The notes: a model not told the origin generated them from the letters alone. A DNA stretch of 64,000 bases from Clostridium saccharobutylicum DSM 13864 (GCF_000473995.1 NC_022571.1:2635416-2699415), one strand, 5' to 3'; numbered from the stretch's first letter, positions 35,275 to 44,680 are shown. Made by a program: numbers and translations.

Positions 35275-35703
35275 TTATATATAATACATATCATCCTTAC
35301 CACTATTCTTATAATCTTCTACCAAATCTTCTAATGTTATTGAATTAAAGAAATTCTGTATTTTGGTATTTATCACATTCCAAAGATGATCGCACATAAA
35401 ATTTTCTATCTCATTTTCATCATGCTCTACATCAATTAAAAGTAAATCTCCTTCTAAAACACTTAAAATCTGTCCAATAGAAAACTCTCTTGAAGACTTT
35501 GCCAAATAATATCCGCCTTGAGCACCTTTTTTAGCATTAATTATCCCGCCCTTTCTAAGCGATGAAAAAATTTGCTCTAGATATCGCTCCGATATACTTT
35601 CTCTTTCTGAAATACTTTTAACTGTAACCATCTCGTCTGAAGAATATAAACATATATCTATTAAAGCTCTTAATCCATATCTACCTTTTGTTGAAATTTT
35701 CAT
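35275..35703 (-). CDS. Rrf2-family regulator, CymR-like
   Basis: 142 aa. Winged-helix N-terminus MKISTKGRYGLRALIDICLY, SISERYLEQIFSSLRKGGII and KKGAQGGYYLAK, then IGQILSVLEGDLL and the C-terminal ITLEDLVEDYKN...MYYI. Length and the MYYI-type tail match CymR of Bacillus (cysteine metabolism repressor) better than IscR, whose three-Cys cluster is absent (only one Cys, about residue 106). GGTGG before ATG 35703 fixes the start; the frame to 35739 is rejected. A sulfur-metabolism role is inferred. Confidence 0.8.
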   Translation of the reverse strand: MKISTKGRYGLRALIDICLYSSDEMVTVKSISERESISERYLEQIFSSLRKGGIINAKKGAQGGYYLAKSSREFSIGQILSVLEGDLLLIDVEHDENEIENFMCDHLWNVINTKIQNFFNSITLEDLVEDYKNSGKDDMYYI

Positions 35704-36075
35704 AAAACCACCATATCCATACCTTTCTAGTTTAGGCATAAAACTACTTTTTTAAAATATGCCTTACTATTTAATTATATTAATAGTTTTTTATAAAATC
35801 AATAATACTATACCTAATTTTAATAATACATGCTTCTCCCAATTTATTGAGATACATCATTATATACTGAAATAAAATAATGTAATTACTTTTTTAATTC
35901 ACTTTGTTTAAATATTTAAATTATTTTTTATAATATAGGCACACTAAAAATAAATAGTTTCTAAATACATTTAGTGATTGACAATCTTGAATGAGTAATT
36001 ATATTATAGAAGTTAGTGCTTGATTAAAATAGTAACTTAATCATTAATATGCACAATAAGAAAGGTATGAAAATT
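35704..36075. other. Divergent promoter region with a small palindrome (35733-35766)
   Basis: TAGGCATA...TATGCCTTA at 35733-35766 resembles the ends of the MITE-like family. The rest is the shared upstream region of the Rrf2-type gene (minus) and the DEAD-box helicase (plus). No other feature recognised. Confidence 0.35.
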
Positions 36076-37185
36076 ATGGATTTTAAAGAATTAGGACTTA
36101 GTTCAGATATAGTAAATATATTGAGTAAATTGGGAATTACTGAACCAACACCTATACAAAAAGAAAGTATGAATTTTATAAAACAAGGAAAAGATGTTAT
36201 AGCAGAAGCTCAAACAGGTACTGGTAAAACTCTTGCATTTTTACTTCCTATACTTGAAAATATAAATCCTAAATCAAATAAAGTTCAAGCTCTAATATTA
36301 ACTCCAACTAGAGAACTTGCAATTCAAATAACAGATCAAGCTAATAAATTTAAAGAATTAAAGGATTTTAATATCCTAGCTGCTTATGGAGGACGTGACA
36401 TATCATCTCAAATAAAAAAATTAAATAACAATATTCATTTGATAATAGCAACTCCTGGAAGACTTATAGATCATTTAGAACGAAAAACAATTGAATTAGG
36501 TGATTTAAAAACTTTTGTTTTAGATGAAGCTGATCAAATGTTGTTTATGGGCTTTAAAAATGAAGTTGAAACTATAATGAAGGAAATGCCTAAGAAAAAA
36601 CAAATGCTTTGCTTCTCAGCTACAATGGATTCAGCTGTTAAAAAGTTAGCTTATAGATATATGAAAGATCCATCAATTGTATCTATACAAAAAGATGAAG
36701 TTACATTAAGTGCAATAAAGCAAAATGTAGTCGAAACAACTGATAGAAATAAAAGAGAGTCTTTATGCAAAGTATTGGATGAAGATAATCCTTTTATGGC
36801 GATAATCTTCTGTAGAACAAAAAGAAGGGTTGATGATTTAGAAGCCATTATGCATAATCGTAAATATAATTGTGTAAAAATACATAGTGGTATTCCACAA
36901 AATAAAAGAGAACGAATAATGAAATGTTTTAGAAATGCCGATATTCAATATTTAATCGCTACAGATGTAGCTGCTCGTGGACTAGATATAAGTGGAATAA
37001 CTCACATTTATAACTATGACATACCTGAAAGTACTGAAAGTTACATTCATAGAATTGGTAGAACAGGAAGAGCTGGAGAAAGCGGCTATACTTGTATGTT
37101 CATCGATCCCAAAAACAAAAAAGCATTGGAAGAAATTGAAGATGAGATTGGTTTTAAAATTCCAAGAAGAATTGTTGAACTATAA
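36076..37185 (+). CDS. DEAD-box ATP-dependent RNA helicase
   Basis: 369 aa, a minimal two-domain DEAD-box core without a long C-terminal extension. Motifs: Q motif (FKELGLSS...PTPIQKES), I AQTGTGKT, Ia PTRELAIQ, II DEAD, III SAT, IV IIFCRTKRR, V ATDVAARGLD, VI HRIGRTGRAG. Likely unwinds RNA duplexes in ribosome assembly or cold adaptation (family knowledge). GAAAGG 9 bases before ATG 36076 (MDFKELG) is preferred to the two upstream ATGs. A terminator follows. Confidence 0.95.
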   Translation: MDFKELGLSSDIVNILSKLGITEPTPIQKESMNFIKQGKDVIAEAQTGTGKTLAFLLPILENINPKSNKVQALILTPTRELAIQITDQANKFKELKDFNILAAYGGRDISSQIKKLNNNIHLIIATPGRLIDHLERKTIELGDLKTFVLDEADQMLFMGFKNEVETIMKEMPKKKQMLCFSATMDSAVKKLAYRYMKDPSIVSIQKDEVTLSAIKQNVVETTDRNKRESLCKVLDEDNPFMAIIFCRTKRRVDDLEAIMHNRKYNCVKIHSGIPQNKRERIMKCFRNADIQYLIATDVAARGLDISGITHIYNYDIPESTESYIHRIGRTGRAGESGYTCMFIDPKNKKALEEIEDEIGFKIPRRIVEL

Positions 37186-37276
37186 CAAATTTACTTATAC
37201 TTCTTAACACTTATAAAAATTTAATTCTACATGTTTATAGGTGCTAAGCTCTTTTAAATGTTAAAAAACTGTATAT

Positions 37277-37333
37277 AATAAAAACGATGCAACAATAAGG
37301 TCTATTTTCATATTTATGCATCGTTTTTATTAT
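37277..37333. terminator. Bidirectional terminator between the DEAD-box and wall-binding genes
   Basis: ATAATAAAAACGATGCA (37276-37292) pairs with TGCATCGTTTTTATTAT (37317-37333), giving a 17-bp stem with T-runs in both directions. It serves the convergent genes on each side. Confidence 0.85.
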
Positions 37334-37341
37334 ATCCTATT

Positions 37342-38442
37342 TTATCGAGTAAATTTATCACTAACTTGGATTTTACATGTACCGCTAAGATTTTCATCAA
37401 TTTTGGTATCATAAATTCTAGCAAGTTTAAAATTTGATACCTCTCCATCTATAAATTTTGAAGTAACTTTTTTAAAATCTATAGTATTTGTGTTCCCGTT
37501 GCAATATGATGTCCCAATAAAAGTATTATTAGAATCCTTCGAGTCTTGTCCATATATTACATAAATACCATCTTTAAACCTATCATTTGATGTTAATGTA
37601 AAATCACAATATTCCTTATCCTCTTCATTTTCATACCCAGATATTTCGAATTTTGATACATCTATATTCATAGCAGCATTCTCAATAACCGTCATTTTTT
37701 CTGATTTTGAATTTAAAGTAAGATCATTATCTGGAACTATATTAGCTATAATATAATCTCCACTTTTCATTTCACCTAATCTTGCTGAAATTGATACAAA
37801 CTGCTTTGATTCTTCTTCAACTGTTTTTTTATAATTCCAATTACCTGTTCTTATTTGTTTATCATTACTATCATAAACTTGTGTTGATACTATATAATTA
37901 CCATATCTTAATAAACTGTACTCAAATAAAATATCATTCTTATCTACTTTCCATTCTGGTTTACCAATAGTAGAAATATTCTGCATAACTCCGTTTGATG
38001 AAAAATAATATGTCACATCATCAATCCTCACAAAGCCAGTTTCCATAGCTCCATCTGAATTTGTATAATACCTATTATTATTAAGAAGAATCCACCCCTT
38101 TACCATTGCACCATCACAATATGGATCCATATAAAACCATTTACCATTATCTTTTATCCATCCTATTTCTTTTGATCCATAGTTATCATAACAATACCAA
38201 GTATCATTTATTAATTTCCATTCAACAGCATTATTACTACCCTCTTTTGAATTTTCAGTATTTTTATCTTCTACAACATTATCCTCTTTGGAATTATTAT
38301 CACTATTCTGTGTTTTTAGTTGAATTCCATCTGGATTAAAGGTTTCTTGTGAAGAAGCACATCCAGTTATCATAATGCTGGTTAATATTGTCATAGATAA
38401 AAGTGTTAAAGCAACTATTTTACTTATATTTACCTCTTTCAC
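37342..38442 (-). CDS. Lipoprotein with choline-binding-type cell-wall repeats
   Basis: 366 aa. A signal peptide ends in lipobox SIMITGC, followed by a Ser/Asn/Glu-rich linker. About four CW_binding_1 repeats come next (WKLINDTWYCYDNYGSKEIG, WIKDNGKWFYMDPYCDGAM, GWILLNNNRYYTNSDGAMET, VDDVTYYFSSNGVMQ-like). The C-terminal half (about 160-366) is a beta-rich region I do not recognise. The repeats normally bind choline or wall polymers, so this is a surface protein held twice (lipid and wall). GGGGGG lies 6 bases before the GTG at 38442; the ATG at 38448 touches it and seems too close. Start uncertain. Confidence 0.75.
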   Translation of the reverse strand: MKEVNISKIVALTLLSMTILTSIMITGCASSQETFNPDGIQLKTQNSDNNSKEDNVVEDKNTENSKEGSNNAVEWKLINDTWYCYDNYGSKEIGWIKDNGKWFYMDPYCDGAMVKGWILLNNNRYYTNSDGAMETGFVRIDDVTYYFSSNGVMQNISTIGKPEWKVDKNDILFEYSLLRYGNYIVSTQVYDSNDKQIRTGNWNYKKTVEEESKQFVSISARLGEMKSGDYIIANIVPDNDLTLNSKSEKMTVIENAAMNIDVSKFEISGYENEEDKEYCDFTLTSNDRFKDGIYVIYGQDSKDSNNTFIGTSYCNGNTNTIDFKKVTSKFIDGEVSNFKLARIYDTKIDENLSGTCKIQVSDKFTR

Positions 38443-38958
38443 TATCATCCCCCCCTTTATAATCATTTATCAAAAAATGGTACTAAACTGATAATAAATT
38501 ATTATATAATAATATGATTAATAAATTTTTAAAGATTAACACTTCACCAAATATTTCACATTACTATTTTACCATATATTGTAAGAAAATAGTAATGAAT
38601 CAAACTATTTTTATTAAGTTAATTATAAACTCACAAAATTCTTACAAATTATAAATTTCCGAGCAATTAAAATAATAAAATTATAGTAAGAACACGAAAT
38701 TAATTTTCTTGATATTAGATGATATTAAAAAGTTTAATCATCTTATTTATATACAAATATAAACTATAAAAATTAATAATGTATACGATGTTTTTATGCA
38801 AAATTAAAGAGCAGTACGATATAAACGCACTACTCTATCTTTAATGTTATTAATATTAAATTCTCTTTTTCATATTATAAGACTAATTTCACACTATTGA
38901 TACTTTTTAGATTAAACCTATTTAACCATATTGATTAATTTAATTTCACCATCTAAAT
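38443..38958. other. Intergenic region with a weak hairpin (38803-38844)
   Basis: AT-rich spacer between the phosphatase stop and the lipoprotein start. AAAGAGCAGT...ACTACTCTATCTTT forms an imperfect hairpin without a clear U-run, possibly a weak terminator for the phosphatase gene. No other feature recognised. Confidence 0.35.
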
Positions 38959-39588
38959 TTATACAGTCTTTGCACTATAATTTAAATGGTTAGTATCATT
39001 TAAACCTAATAAAACTGGTTTTAAATGAATATCGAATGTTATTGTATTTATGCAAGTATTACCCAATGCCATTTTATGATACATAGTCATATCCCATCCA
39101 AATATACCTATAAGCGCAGCTTTAATTATTCCTCCATGAGCAACTATTGCTACTTTTTCTCCTTTATGTTCTTTGACTATATTCAAAATACATTCTTTAG
39201 CTCTATTTGAGGCGTTTTGTATACTTGCATCTCCACCACAAAACTTACCTTCCAACTTATCACTTCTCCAACACTTAAATATTTCTGGATATTTTTCAGA
39301 TATCTCTTTAATAGTCAAGCCTTCCCATTCTCCAAAATTTATTTCTCTAATATCTTGTGCAATCATTACCTTTTTCTTAGTTTCTTCTGATATAATTCTC
39401 GCTGTTTCTAAAGCTCTTATAAGTGGACTAGCATATAGGAAATCAAAGTCTCCTTTAAGTCTATCTCTCAATAATTTAGCCTGCTTTATTCCTTCTTCTG
39501 ATAAAGCTATATCTGTACATCCTTGAAATTTTCCTAATATATTCCACTCAGTTTCTCCATGCCTAATTAATAATATTGTAGTTTTCAT
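38959..39588 (-). CDS. Histidine phosphatase family protein (phosphoglycerate mutase-like)
   Basis: 209 aa. Starts MKTTILLIRHGETEWNILGK (catalytic His in RHGET). Contains DFLYASPLIRALETARI, REINFGEWEGLT and the second catalytic His in VAIVAHGGIIKAALI. The size fits cofactor-dependent phosphatases such as CobC/GpmB types. No cobalamin genes are near, so the substrate is unknown. GAGGGTACAT sets ATG 39588 and rejects the 39612 extension. A MITE-like repeat lies directly upstream. Confidence 0.88.
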   Translation of the reverse strand: MKTTILLIRHGETEWNILGKFQGCTDIALSEEGIKQAKLLRDRLKGDFDFLYASPLIRALETARIISEETKKKVMIAQDIREINFGEWEGLTIKEISEKYPEIFKCWRSDKLEGKFCGGDASIQNASNRAKECILNIVKEHKGEKVAIVAHGGIIKAALIGIFGWDMTMYHKMALGNTCINTITFDIHLKPVLLGLNDTNHLNYSAKTV

Positions 39589-39602
39589 ATGTACCCTCTT
39601 TC

Positions 39603-39722
39603 TTAGACACATTCAAAAAATGACGAGTCCATTTAGTTACCTGTTATGATTGCAATTAACCTCATTGCATGATGAAAAATATCCACAGCAAATTGGACTT
39701 ATTATTTATTTTCATGTATCTT
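39603..39722. repeat. MITE-like palindromic element (about 120 bp)
   Basis: The left end TAGACACATTCAAAAAATGA continues into CGAGTCC. The right end GGACTTATTATTTATTTTCA continues into TGTATCTTA. The right half (GATGAAAAATATCC...GCAAATTGGACTTATTATTT) matches the right half of the full element at 56395-56613. It lies within 20 bp of the phosphatase start and could carry its promoter. Confidence 0.6.
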
Positions 39723-39969
39723 AATTTCCCATTTAATTGCAAGTTCTTAATTATTGTATCATATTTTTTGCTATAATTTTATGGTTTTGCATTTCAAATC
39801 AAAAGAACTGTATCAAAATAAATTTTAAATACAATATATTGCACTAATTTCGTATTTTTGAACATCCTTTTATATTTAAATGTAATTTTTAGACATATGA
39901 AAATAAAGAATAATTCCAAAGTTGCCATGGATATTTTTTAATAATTATATAGATATCCAATTTAAAAAC
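39723..39969. other. Intergenic stretch with a truncated left half of the MITE-like family (39891-39940)
   Basis: TAGACATATGAAAATAAAGA then ATTCCAAAGTTGCCATGGAT matches the left half of the 56395 copy (AGGCACATGG...AATCCAAAGTTGCCATACAT). The rest is AT-rich. It ends in TATATAGATATCCAA, the left arm of the palindrome into which IS1182 and a relative are inserted. Confidence 0.5.
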
Positions 39970-41659
39970 GAAGCCACTGAAAAAGTCCTTTTATTATGAA
40001 TTAGCCATGAAATGTTGCTACTAATATTTCATGGCTTTTATGATATAATTATAGTATTAAATGTAAGTAGGTGTTTTTATTGATTAAGCAACAACAAACT
40101 ATGATTTTAAGTCCGTATTCAGGTATATATGACATAGTAGTTCCTAAGGATAATTTATTAAGAAAAATAAATGAATTAATTGATTTTTCATTTATTTATG
40201 ACTAACTTTTGGACAAGTATTGTTTAGATAATGGAAGAAATGCTATCGCTCCGACACGTATGTTTAAATATCTTTTGTTAAAAACTATATTTGATTTATC
40301 AGATATAGATATTGTTGAGCGCTCTAAATATGATATGTCATTCAAATATTTTCTTGATATGGCACCTGAAGATGATGTTATTGATGCAAGCTCATTAACA
40401 AAGTTCCGTAAGCTTAGACTAAAAGACCTAAATCTTTTAGACATGCTAATAAATAAAACTGTAACAGTTGCATTAGAAAAAGGAATCATAAAATCAAAAT
40501 CAGTTATTGTTGACGCTACGCATACTAAGGCTCGTTATAATCAAAAATCACCTCGCGAAATATTACAAGAACGTTCTAAAAAGTTAAGAAAATCAGTTTA
40601 TGAAATAGATGAGACAATGAAAGATATATTTCCAGTAAAAAACACAGTTGATAAATTAGAAGAAGAAATTGTTTATTGCCAAAAATTAATTAAAGCAATA
40701 GAAAGCAATGAACTTTTGGCTTCATTTCCAAAGGTTAAAGAAAAATTAAATTTACTGTCTGAAACTTTAGATGATGATATTGAGCGTCTTAATATTTCGT
40801 CCGATGCGGATGCTAAAATAGGGCATAAAACAGCAGACTCATCATTTTTTGGATATAAAACACATATAGCAATGAGCGAAGAAAGAATTATTACTGCTGC
40901 AGCTATAACAACTGGTGAAAAAAGCGATGGAAAAGAATTAAAGGCACTAATAAATAAAACTATGGACTCAGGTTTTAAAATTGATACTATTATTGGAGAT
41001 GCTGCATATTCTGAAAAGGGAAATATTGAATTTGCAAATGAGAATGATATACAACTTGTTTCAAATCTTAACACTGCTGTAACGCAGGGACATAGAAGAA
41101 AAGAAGATGAGTTTGAATTTAATAAAGATGCTGGAATGTATGTGTGTAAAGCTGGCCACATGGCCTTTCGTAAAGTAAATCAAATTAGAAAAAATAAAAA
41201 CTTAAATAAAGCTGTTTCATATTATTTTGATATAGATAAATGTAAATATTGCTCTTACAAGGAAGGATGCTATAAAGAGTGCTCAAAAAGCAAAACTTAT
41301 ACCGTAACAATAAAAAGTGATGTACATAAAGCGCAGATGGATTTTGAAAAAAGTGAATACTTTAAAGAAAAATCTAAAGAACGCTATAAAATCGAAGCAA
41401 AGAATAGTGAGTTAAAATACAGACATGGGTATGATGTTGCATCATCTTCAGGTCTAGTTGGCATGCAATTGCAAGGTGCCGTCGCAATATTTGCTGTCAA
41501 TTTGAAAAGAATAATAAAACTAATTGGGGGAAAATAAGCCCCCTAAATAACTAAAATACTCAAAAAATAGTATTAATAAAATCAATTTGAATTTTGTTAA
41601 TACTATTTTTGAATATTTTAAAAGTTTCTACTAAAAAACGATAGTTTTTCAGTGGCTTC
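39970..41659 (+). mobile_element. IS1182-family insertion sequence (inactivated)
   Basis: Ends GAAGCCACTGAAAAAGTCC (left) and GAAGCCACTGAAAAACTATC (right, inverted) bound a 1690-bp element with one transposase gene. Internal hairpins at about 40003-40042 (GCCATGAAAT...ATTTCATGGC) and 41564-41612 flank the gene and probably block read-through transcription. TTTAAAAAC occurs directly outside both ends (39961-39969 and 41660-41668), possibly a 9-bp target duplication. The transposase carries an internal stop, so the copy cannot move by itself unless the stop is suppressed. Confidence 0.88.
40080..41537 (+). pseudogene. IS1182-family transposase with an in-frame nonsense codon
   Basis: From TTG 40080 (AGGTG upstream) the frame reads MIKQQQTMILSPYSGIYDIV, then VPKDNLLRKINELIDFSFIY and D, and meets TAA at 40203-40205. 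The same frame then continues without further break from LLDKYCLDNGRNAIAPTRMF to the end (about 485 codons in total). The expected residue in this family (FIYDELVDKY-type) is Glu, so a GAA-to-TAA change fits. DDE-type catalytic regions are intact in the rest (IIVDATHTKARY, IIGDAAYSEKGN, ERYKIEAKNSELKYRHGYD). Only the first 41 codons are cut off. Confidence 0.88.
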
Positions 41660-41668
41660 TTTAAAAAC

Positions 41669-41837
41669 GAGGTCACTGAAAAACTAAAAAATATTACTAA
41701 TTTAGATATATATGTATATTTTTTCAGGTCATTTATATCTAAAAAGTTGTTACAAGGCTATTAGAAGGCCTTCTGACACCTTACTTATTTTGCCAAATGA
41801 TTTGTACAAAAAATATTGGGACTTTTTCAGTGGCCTC
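41669..41837. mobile_element. Non-autonomous 169-bp element with IS1182-like ends
   Basis: GAGGTCACTGAAAAACT at the left and GGACTTTTTCAGTGGCCTC at the right resemble the IS1182 ends (GAAGCCACTGAAAAAGTCC), with no coding capacity between. It is separated from the full IS by TTTAAAAAC. The pair sits between palindrome arms TATATAGATATCCAA (39946-39960) and TTGGATATCTATATA (41847-41861). Confidence 0.7.
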
Positions 41838-41863
41838 ATTTATAGTTTGGATATCTATATATT

Positions 41864-43063
41864 TTAAATTTCTTGAGCTTTAAGTTTATTTATCAAAGTA
41901 TTAATAGCATTTGATACTGTATTTGACATTGGACTAAATTTATTATCTATGATATTGATTTTATTTACTATTTTATCTCCTGCATTTGATATTTTTCTAA
42001 TTACTTCATTAAGTAATTCCACGGAATGCGTTTCCTCTATATCTATAAAATCTCCCCATAATAATAGAGGTAACATTAAAATTTGTAAAATAACATAACT
42101 TAAAGCAAATGCCTCTTTGTACTTAAAGTATTTACCATAAGTTAGCATAATTAAAATACTCCCCCCTATCTTTATTAATTTATCATTGTTTTTATCATGA
42201 CATAAAACAAATTCTATAGCACTTATTATGCCATCTATTGTTAAATTCCTAATATCTTCAGGCAAATCCGAAATAATTGAAGTAGAAAAATCATTTATTA
42301 TTTTGGAGAATATTCCCCTATTACTCTCTTGCCTTAAATCACCATTATCATCTAAAAGTATATTAGCCTTATGATAAAATAGTGGATTAACTTGAAATTT
42401 AGTTTTAATATAATGGATTTCTCCTGCTATCCCATTAAAAAGACAATTTACATAATCATATTTAGAATTTATAGCTACAATCTTATTTTTATTCTTTTCA
42501 ATATTATCTTTGTATTTATTTATAAATTCATTGGAAAATCCTTGTCCATTGACTGATACACAATTAAGTACTTTAGGAGATAAAATTGTTACATATTGAG
42601 CTTTATTACCTCCCTTGGAATGTCCAGTTACAACAATCTTATCGAAATTGAGACTATTAATATAACTCAAAGCATATTTTTGTTCTGTAGTATCATATTC
42701 ATAAGCCCCTTGACCATTATCATCCCATTCTTTAGACGTTGCTGTTCCTCTAAAAACAACTGTACAATTATCTTGACTATCCACAAAGCACGCAACTCTC
42801 ATTCCGCTCTTATGATTCACTAAATCTATGATTTTAAGATCTTGCAAATTAGGTTTATTTTGTATCTGTTTTAATATCTTTATCCATTCGTTTTTACACA
42901 TACTAACCAAACAATTTTTTGTTTTATTTATAATTCTATCAAGTTCACCATCTTCCAAAAGATTATCAATAAGATCTTTTAATTCTTCATTTTCATCAGC
43001 ATCCCAATCTAAGTATATTAAATTATCTAAAAGTACAAGTTCATCATTGTTTAACCTGCTCAT
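41864..43063 (-). CDS. Mbeg1-like (DUF2974) alpha/beta-hydrolase
   Basis: 399 aa. A charged N-terminus is followed by a lipase/Mbeg1-like domain: CTVVFRGTATSKEWDDNG, nucleophile elbow VVTGHSKGGNKAQY (Ser in GHSKG) and NGQGFSNEFINKY. About 250-345 contains TM-like segments (IGGSILIMLTYGKYF, FALSYVILQILMLPLLLWG), so it is probably membrane-bound. The C-terminus is helical. The substrate is unknown. AGAGGATAAA precedes the ATG. Same direction as the toxin-antitoxin operon but separated from it by a strong terminator. First gene of the island between the two insertion sequences. Confidence 0.8.
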   Translation of the reverse strand: MSRLNNDELVLLDNLIYLDWDADENEELKDLIDNLLEDGELDRIINKTKNCLVSMCKNEWIKILKQIQNKPNLQDLKIIDLVNHKSGMRVACFVDSQDNCTVVFRGTATSKEWDDNGQGAYEYDTTEQKYALSYINSLNFDKIVVTGHSKGGNKAQYVTILSPKVLNCVSVNGQGFSNEFINKYKDNIEKNKNKIVAINSKYDYVNCLFNGIAGEIHYIKTKFQVNPLFYHKANILLDDNGDLRQESNRGIFSKIINDFSTSIISDLPEDIRNLTIDGIISAIEFVLCHDKNNDKLIKIGGSILIMLTYGKYFKYKEAFALSYVILQILMLPLLLWGDFIDIEETHSVELLNEVIRKISNAGDKIVNKINIIDNKFSPMSNTVSNAINTLINKLKAQEI

Positions 43064-43117
43064 TTTATCCTCTCAAATTTATTTATCTCCTTAATAAAAT
43101 ATTCAACTTGCTTTAAA

Positions 43118-43160
43118 AAGAGACTATGTTATTTTATTCTTTATAATAACATAGTCTCTT
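43118..43160 (-). terminator. Terminator of the toxin-antitoxin operon
   Basis: AAGAGACTATGTTATT (43118-43133) pairs perfectly with AATAACATAGTCTCTT (43145-43160) around an 11-base loop. It lies about 80 bp past the antitoxin stop, directly next to a palindromic repeat. Confidence 0.85.
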
Positions 43161-43215
43161 AAGGCACATTTAAATAAATAACAAATTTGACTTGTTATTT
43201 ATTTTCACGTGCCTA
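43161..43215. repeat. Palindromic MITE-like element, short form (55 bp)
   Basis: AAGGCACATTTAAATAAATA then ACAAATTTGACTTGTTATTT and ATTTTCACGTGCCTA. The ends are inverted copies, and the whole resembles the two ends of the 219-bp copy joined together. Confidence 0.65.
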
Positions 43216-43238
43216 ATATAAAATTACGTATTTTATTT

Positions 43239-44246
43239 TTACATTGATACTTTACTAAATGAATCCTTAACATACCTATCTAAATCCACTAAATTTTCCA
43301 TATCATATTTTTGTTTTATAGCTTTAAAATACTGCCCAATTACATTCTTTTTTATTATCTTAAAATCTTTATTAGCATAAACATTCGTATCAATATTCCT
43401 AGGTCTTGACAAAATCCATGGAGATTCATTTTGCGCCATTTGTTTCAATATTTTTCCACTATAGCAACTATAAAATTTAATTACACTTTCAACTATGTTT
43501 TTTTCATAATCATTTAAAACTAATTTTTTCTTATTCATTAATTGTTCATTAACTTCATAAAAACCAAATCTTTCATATCGTTCATGAACACTTTTATAAG
43601 CTGGCCCCTCTAGGGAAGCTCTACAATCTTCATTGAATAAAAATTCATCTGTAAACATATAATAGACTGCTTGTACATAATATAAAAGCTTTTGAAGAGA
43701 ATTTAATGTAATGTCTTCACATCTTTCTAAACAATATTTTATTACACTATCAATTTTTTCTTCTACAATACAATTATCTAAAAATATTTTAACACTCTTC
43801 ATACTTTTGTAATAATCTATAATCTTTATTCTATCCTTATTGCTCTGTAATATAGTTAAATAATACCTTGGATATTCATATATTTTTTTTAAAAGGTCAG
43901 AATGATTATGAGTAGGCATATCGCCGTCTAAATATCTCAAAATTGTAGCTTCTTCCCATCCTAATAATAAATTTAAACATTCTTCACTAATACAATACCT
44001 TATTATAATATCATTAATTTGATTTACTTTTATAATATTGTTCTTTTTTCTATATTCTTCATATAATGATTTTAAATTTTCAGAACAGATATGAGAAATA
44101 AAAATTTCATTACCGCAATTTTTACAAACAGCTTCGTTGCCCATGTAACTAATTTCTTCGTCTTTTAAAATAGATGTTTTTTTCACTATGTTTAATTTAT
44201 ATTTTTGTTCACATTCACAATATTCACACAATACTAATTCATCCAC
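43239..44246 (-). CDS. Antitoxin with YgiT/MqsA-type zinc finger, helix-turn-helix and Panacea (SocA/DUF4065) domain
   Basis: 335 aa in three parts. (1) Two Cys pairs, LCEYCECEQKY and EAVCKNCGNEIF, like the MqsA/YgiT zinc finger. (2) A helix-turn-helix-like centre (about 78-130) with LLGWEEATILRYLDGDMPT. (3) A C-terminal Panacea domain (about 178-300): TLNSLQKLLYYVQAVYYMFT, CRASLEGPAYKSVHERYERF and ILKQMAQNESPW. Panacea domains neutralise varied toxins; MqsA fingers bind MqsR. This antitoxin lies 2 bp after the MqsR-like gene in the same operon and should bind the palindrome in their shared promoter (inference). Confidence 0.82.
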   Translation of the reverse strand: MDELVLCEYCECEQKYKLNIVKKTSILKDEEISYMGNEAVCKNCGNEIFISHICSENLKSLYEEYRKKNNIIKVNQINDIIIRYCISEECLNLLLGWEEATILRYLDGDMPTHNHSDLLKKIYEYPRYYLTILQSNKDRIKIIDYYKSMKSVKIFLDNCIVEEKIDSVIKYCLERCEDITLNSLQKLLYYVQAVYYMFTDEFLFNEDCRASLEGPAYKSVHERYERFGFYEVNEQLMNKKKLVLNDYEKNIVESVIKFYSCYSGKILKQMAQNESPWILSRPRNIDTNVYANKDFKIIKKNVIGQYFKAIKQKYDMENLVDLDRYVKDSFSKVSM

Positions 44247-44248
44247 AT

Positions 44249-44680
44249 TTAGCCCTCCTTTTCTAACTTTTGAGTGCCATGTCTAAAAATATATGTAATC
44301 GGCTTATTTCTTTTATGTAAAGATACTATAACTTTGTATTCTTCACATTCATTACGTATTATAGAAAATTTAAGGTATATATCTATTAATTCCTTTTTTC
44401 CTTGTATATTATAAAGTTCCCTTTTAGGACAGAATACATAAAGATCATTCTTTAATATGCCATCTTTCATATTTTTAAGTCCATAACAAAAATCCGTATA
44501 TTCTATATTATATAAAATATCTATACGCTTATTTTCATTTATATTATATTCCTCAATGAACTGAAGATTCTCAATTTTGTTATCATCTAAAGATATTGTA
44601 TATCGCGCATCGCAAACACAATCTTTAATTATTTTAATTAAGCCTTTAATTTGATCTTCAGTGTAATCTTTTATTAACAT
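44249..44680 (-). CDS. Putative MqsR-like toxin
   Basis: 143 aa, small and basic-to-neutral. The centre resembles the MqsR/RelE-like fold: IKDCVCDARYTISLDDNK, FIEEYNINENKRIDILYNIE, TDFCYGLKNMKDGIL, NDLYVFCPKREL, IYLKFSIIRNECEEYKVIVS and LHKRNKPITYIFR. MqsR proteins are mRNA endonucleases; the family call rests on the overall pattern and on pairing with an MqsA-like zinc finger, so it is moderate. GGTGGTGAAAATAGA precedes the ATG. The toxin gene comes first and the antitoxin second, as in mqsRA. Confidence 0.65.
   Translation of the reverse strand: MLIKDYTEDQIKGLIKIIKDCVCDARYTISLDDNKIENLQFIEEYNINENKRIDILYNIEYTDFCYGLKNMKDGILKNDLYVFCPKRELYNIQGKKELIDIYLKFSIIRNECEEYKVIVSLHKRNKPITYIFRHGTQKLEKEG

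Noticed and set aside
40202-40489. 95-aa minus-strand ORF inside IS1182
   Set aside because: Shadow of the transposase frame; no ribosome binding site and no domain.
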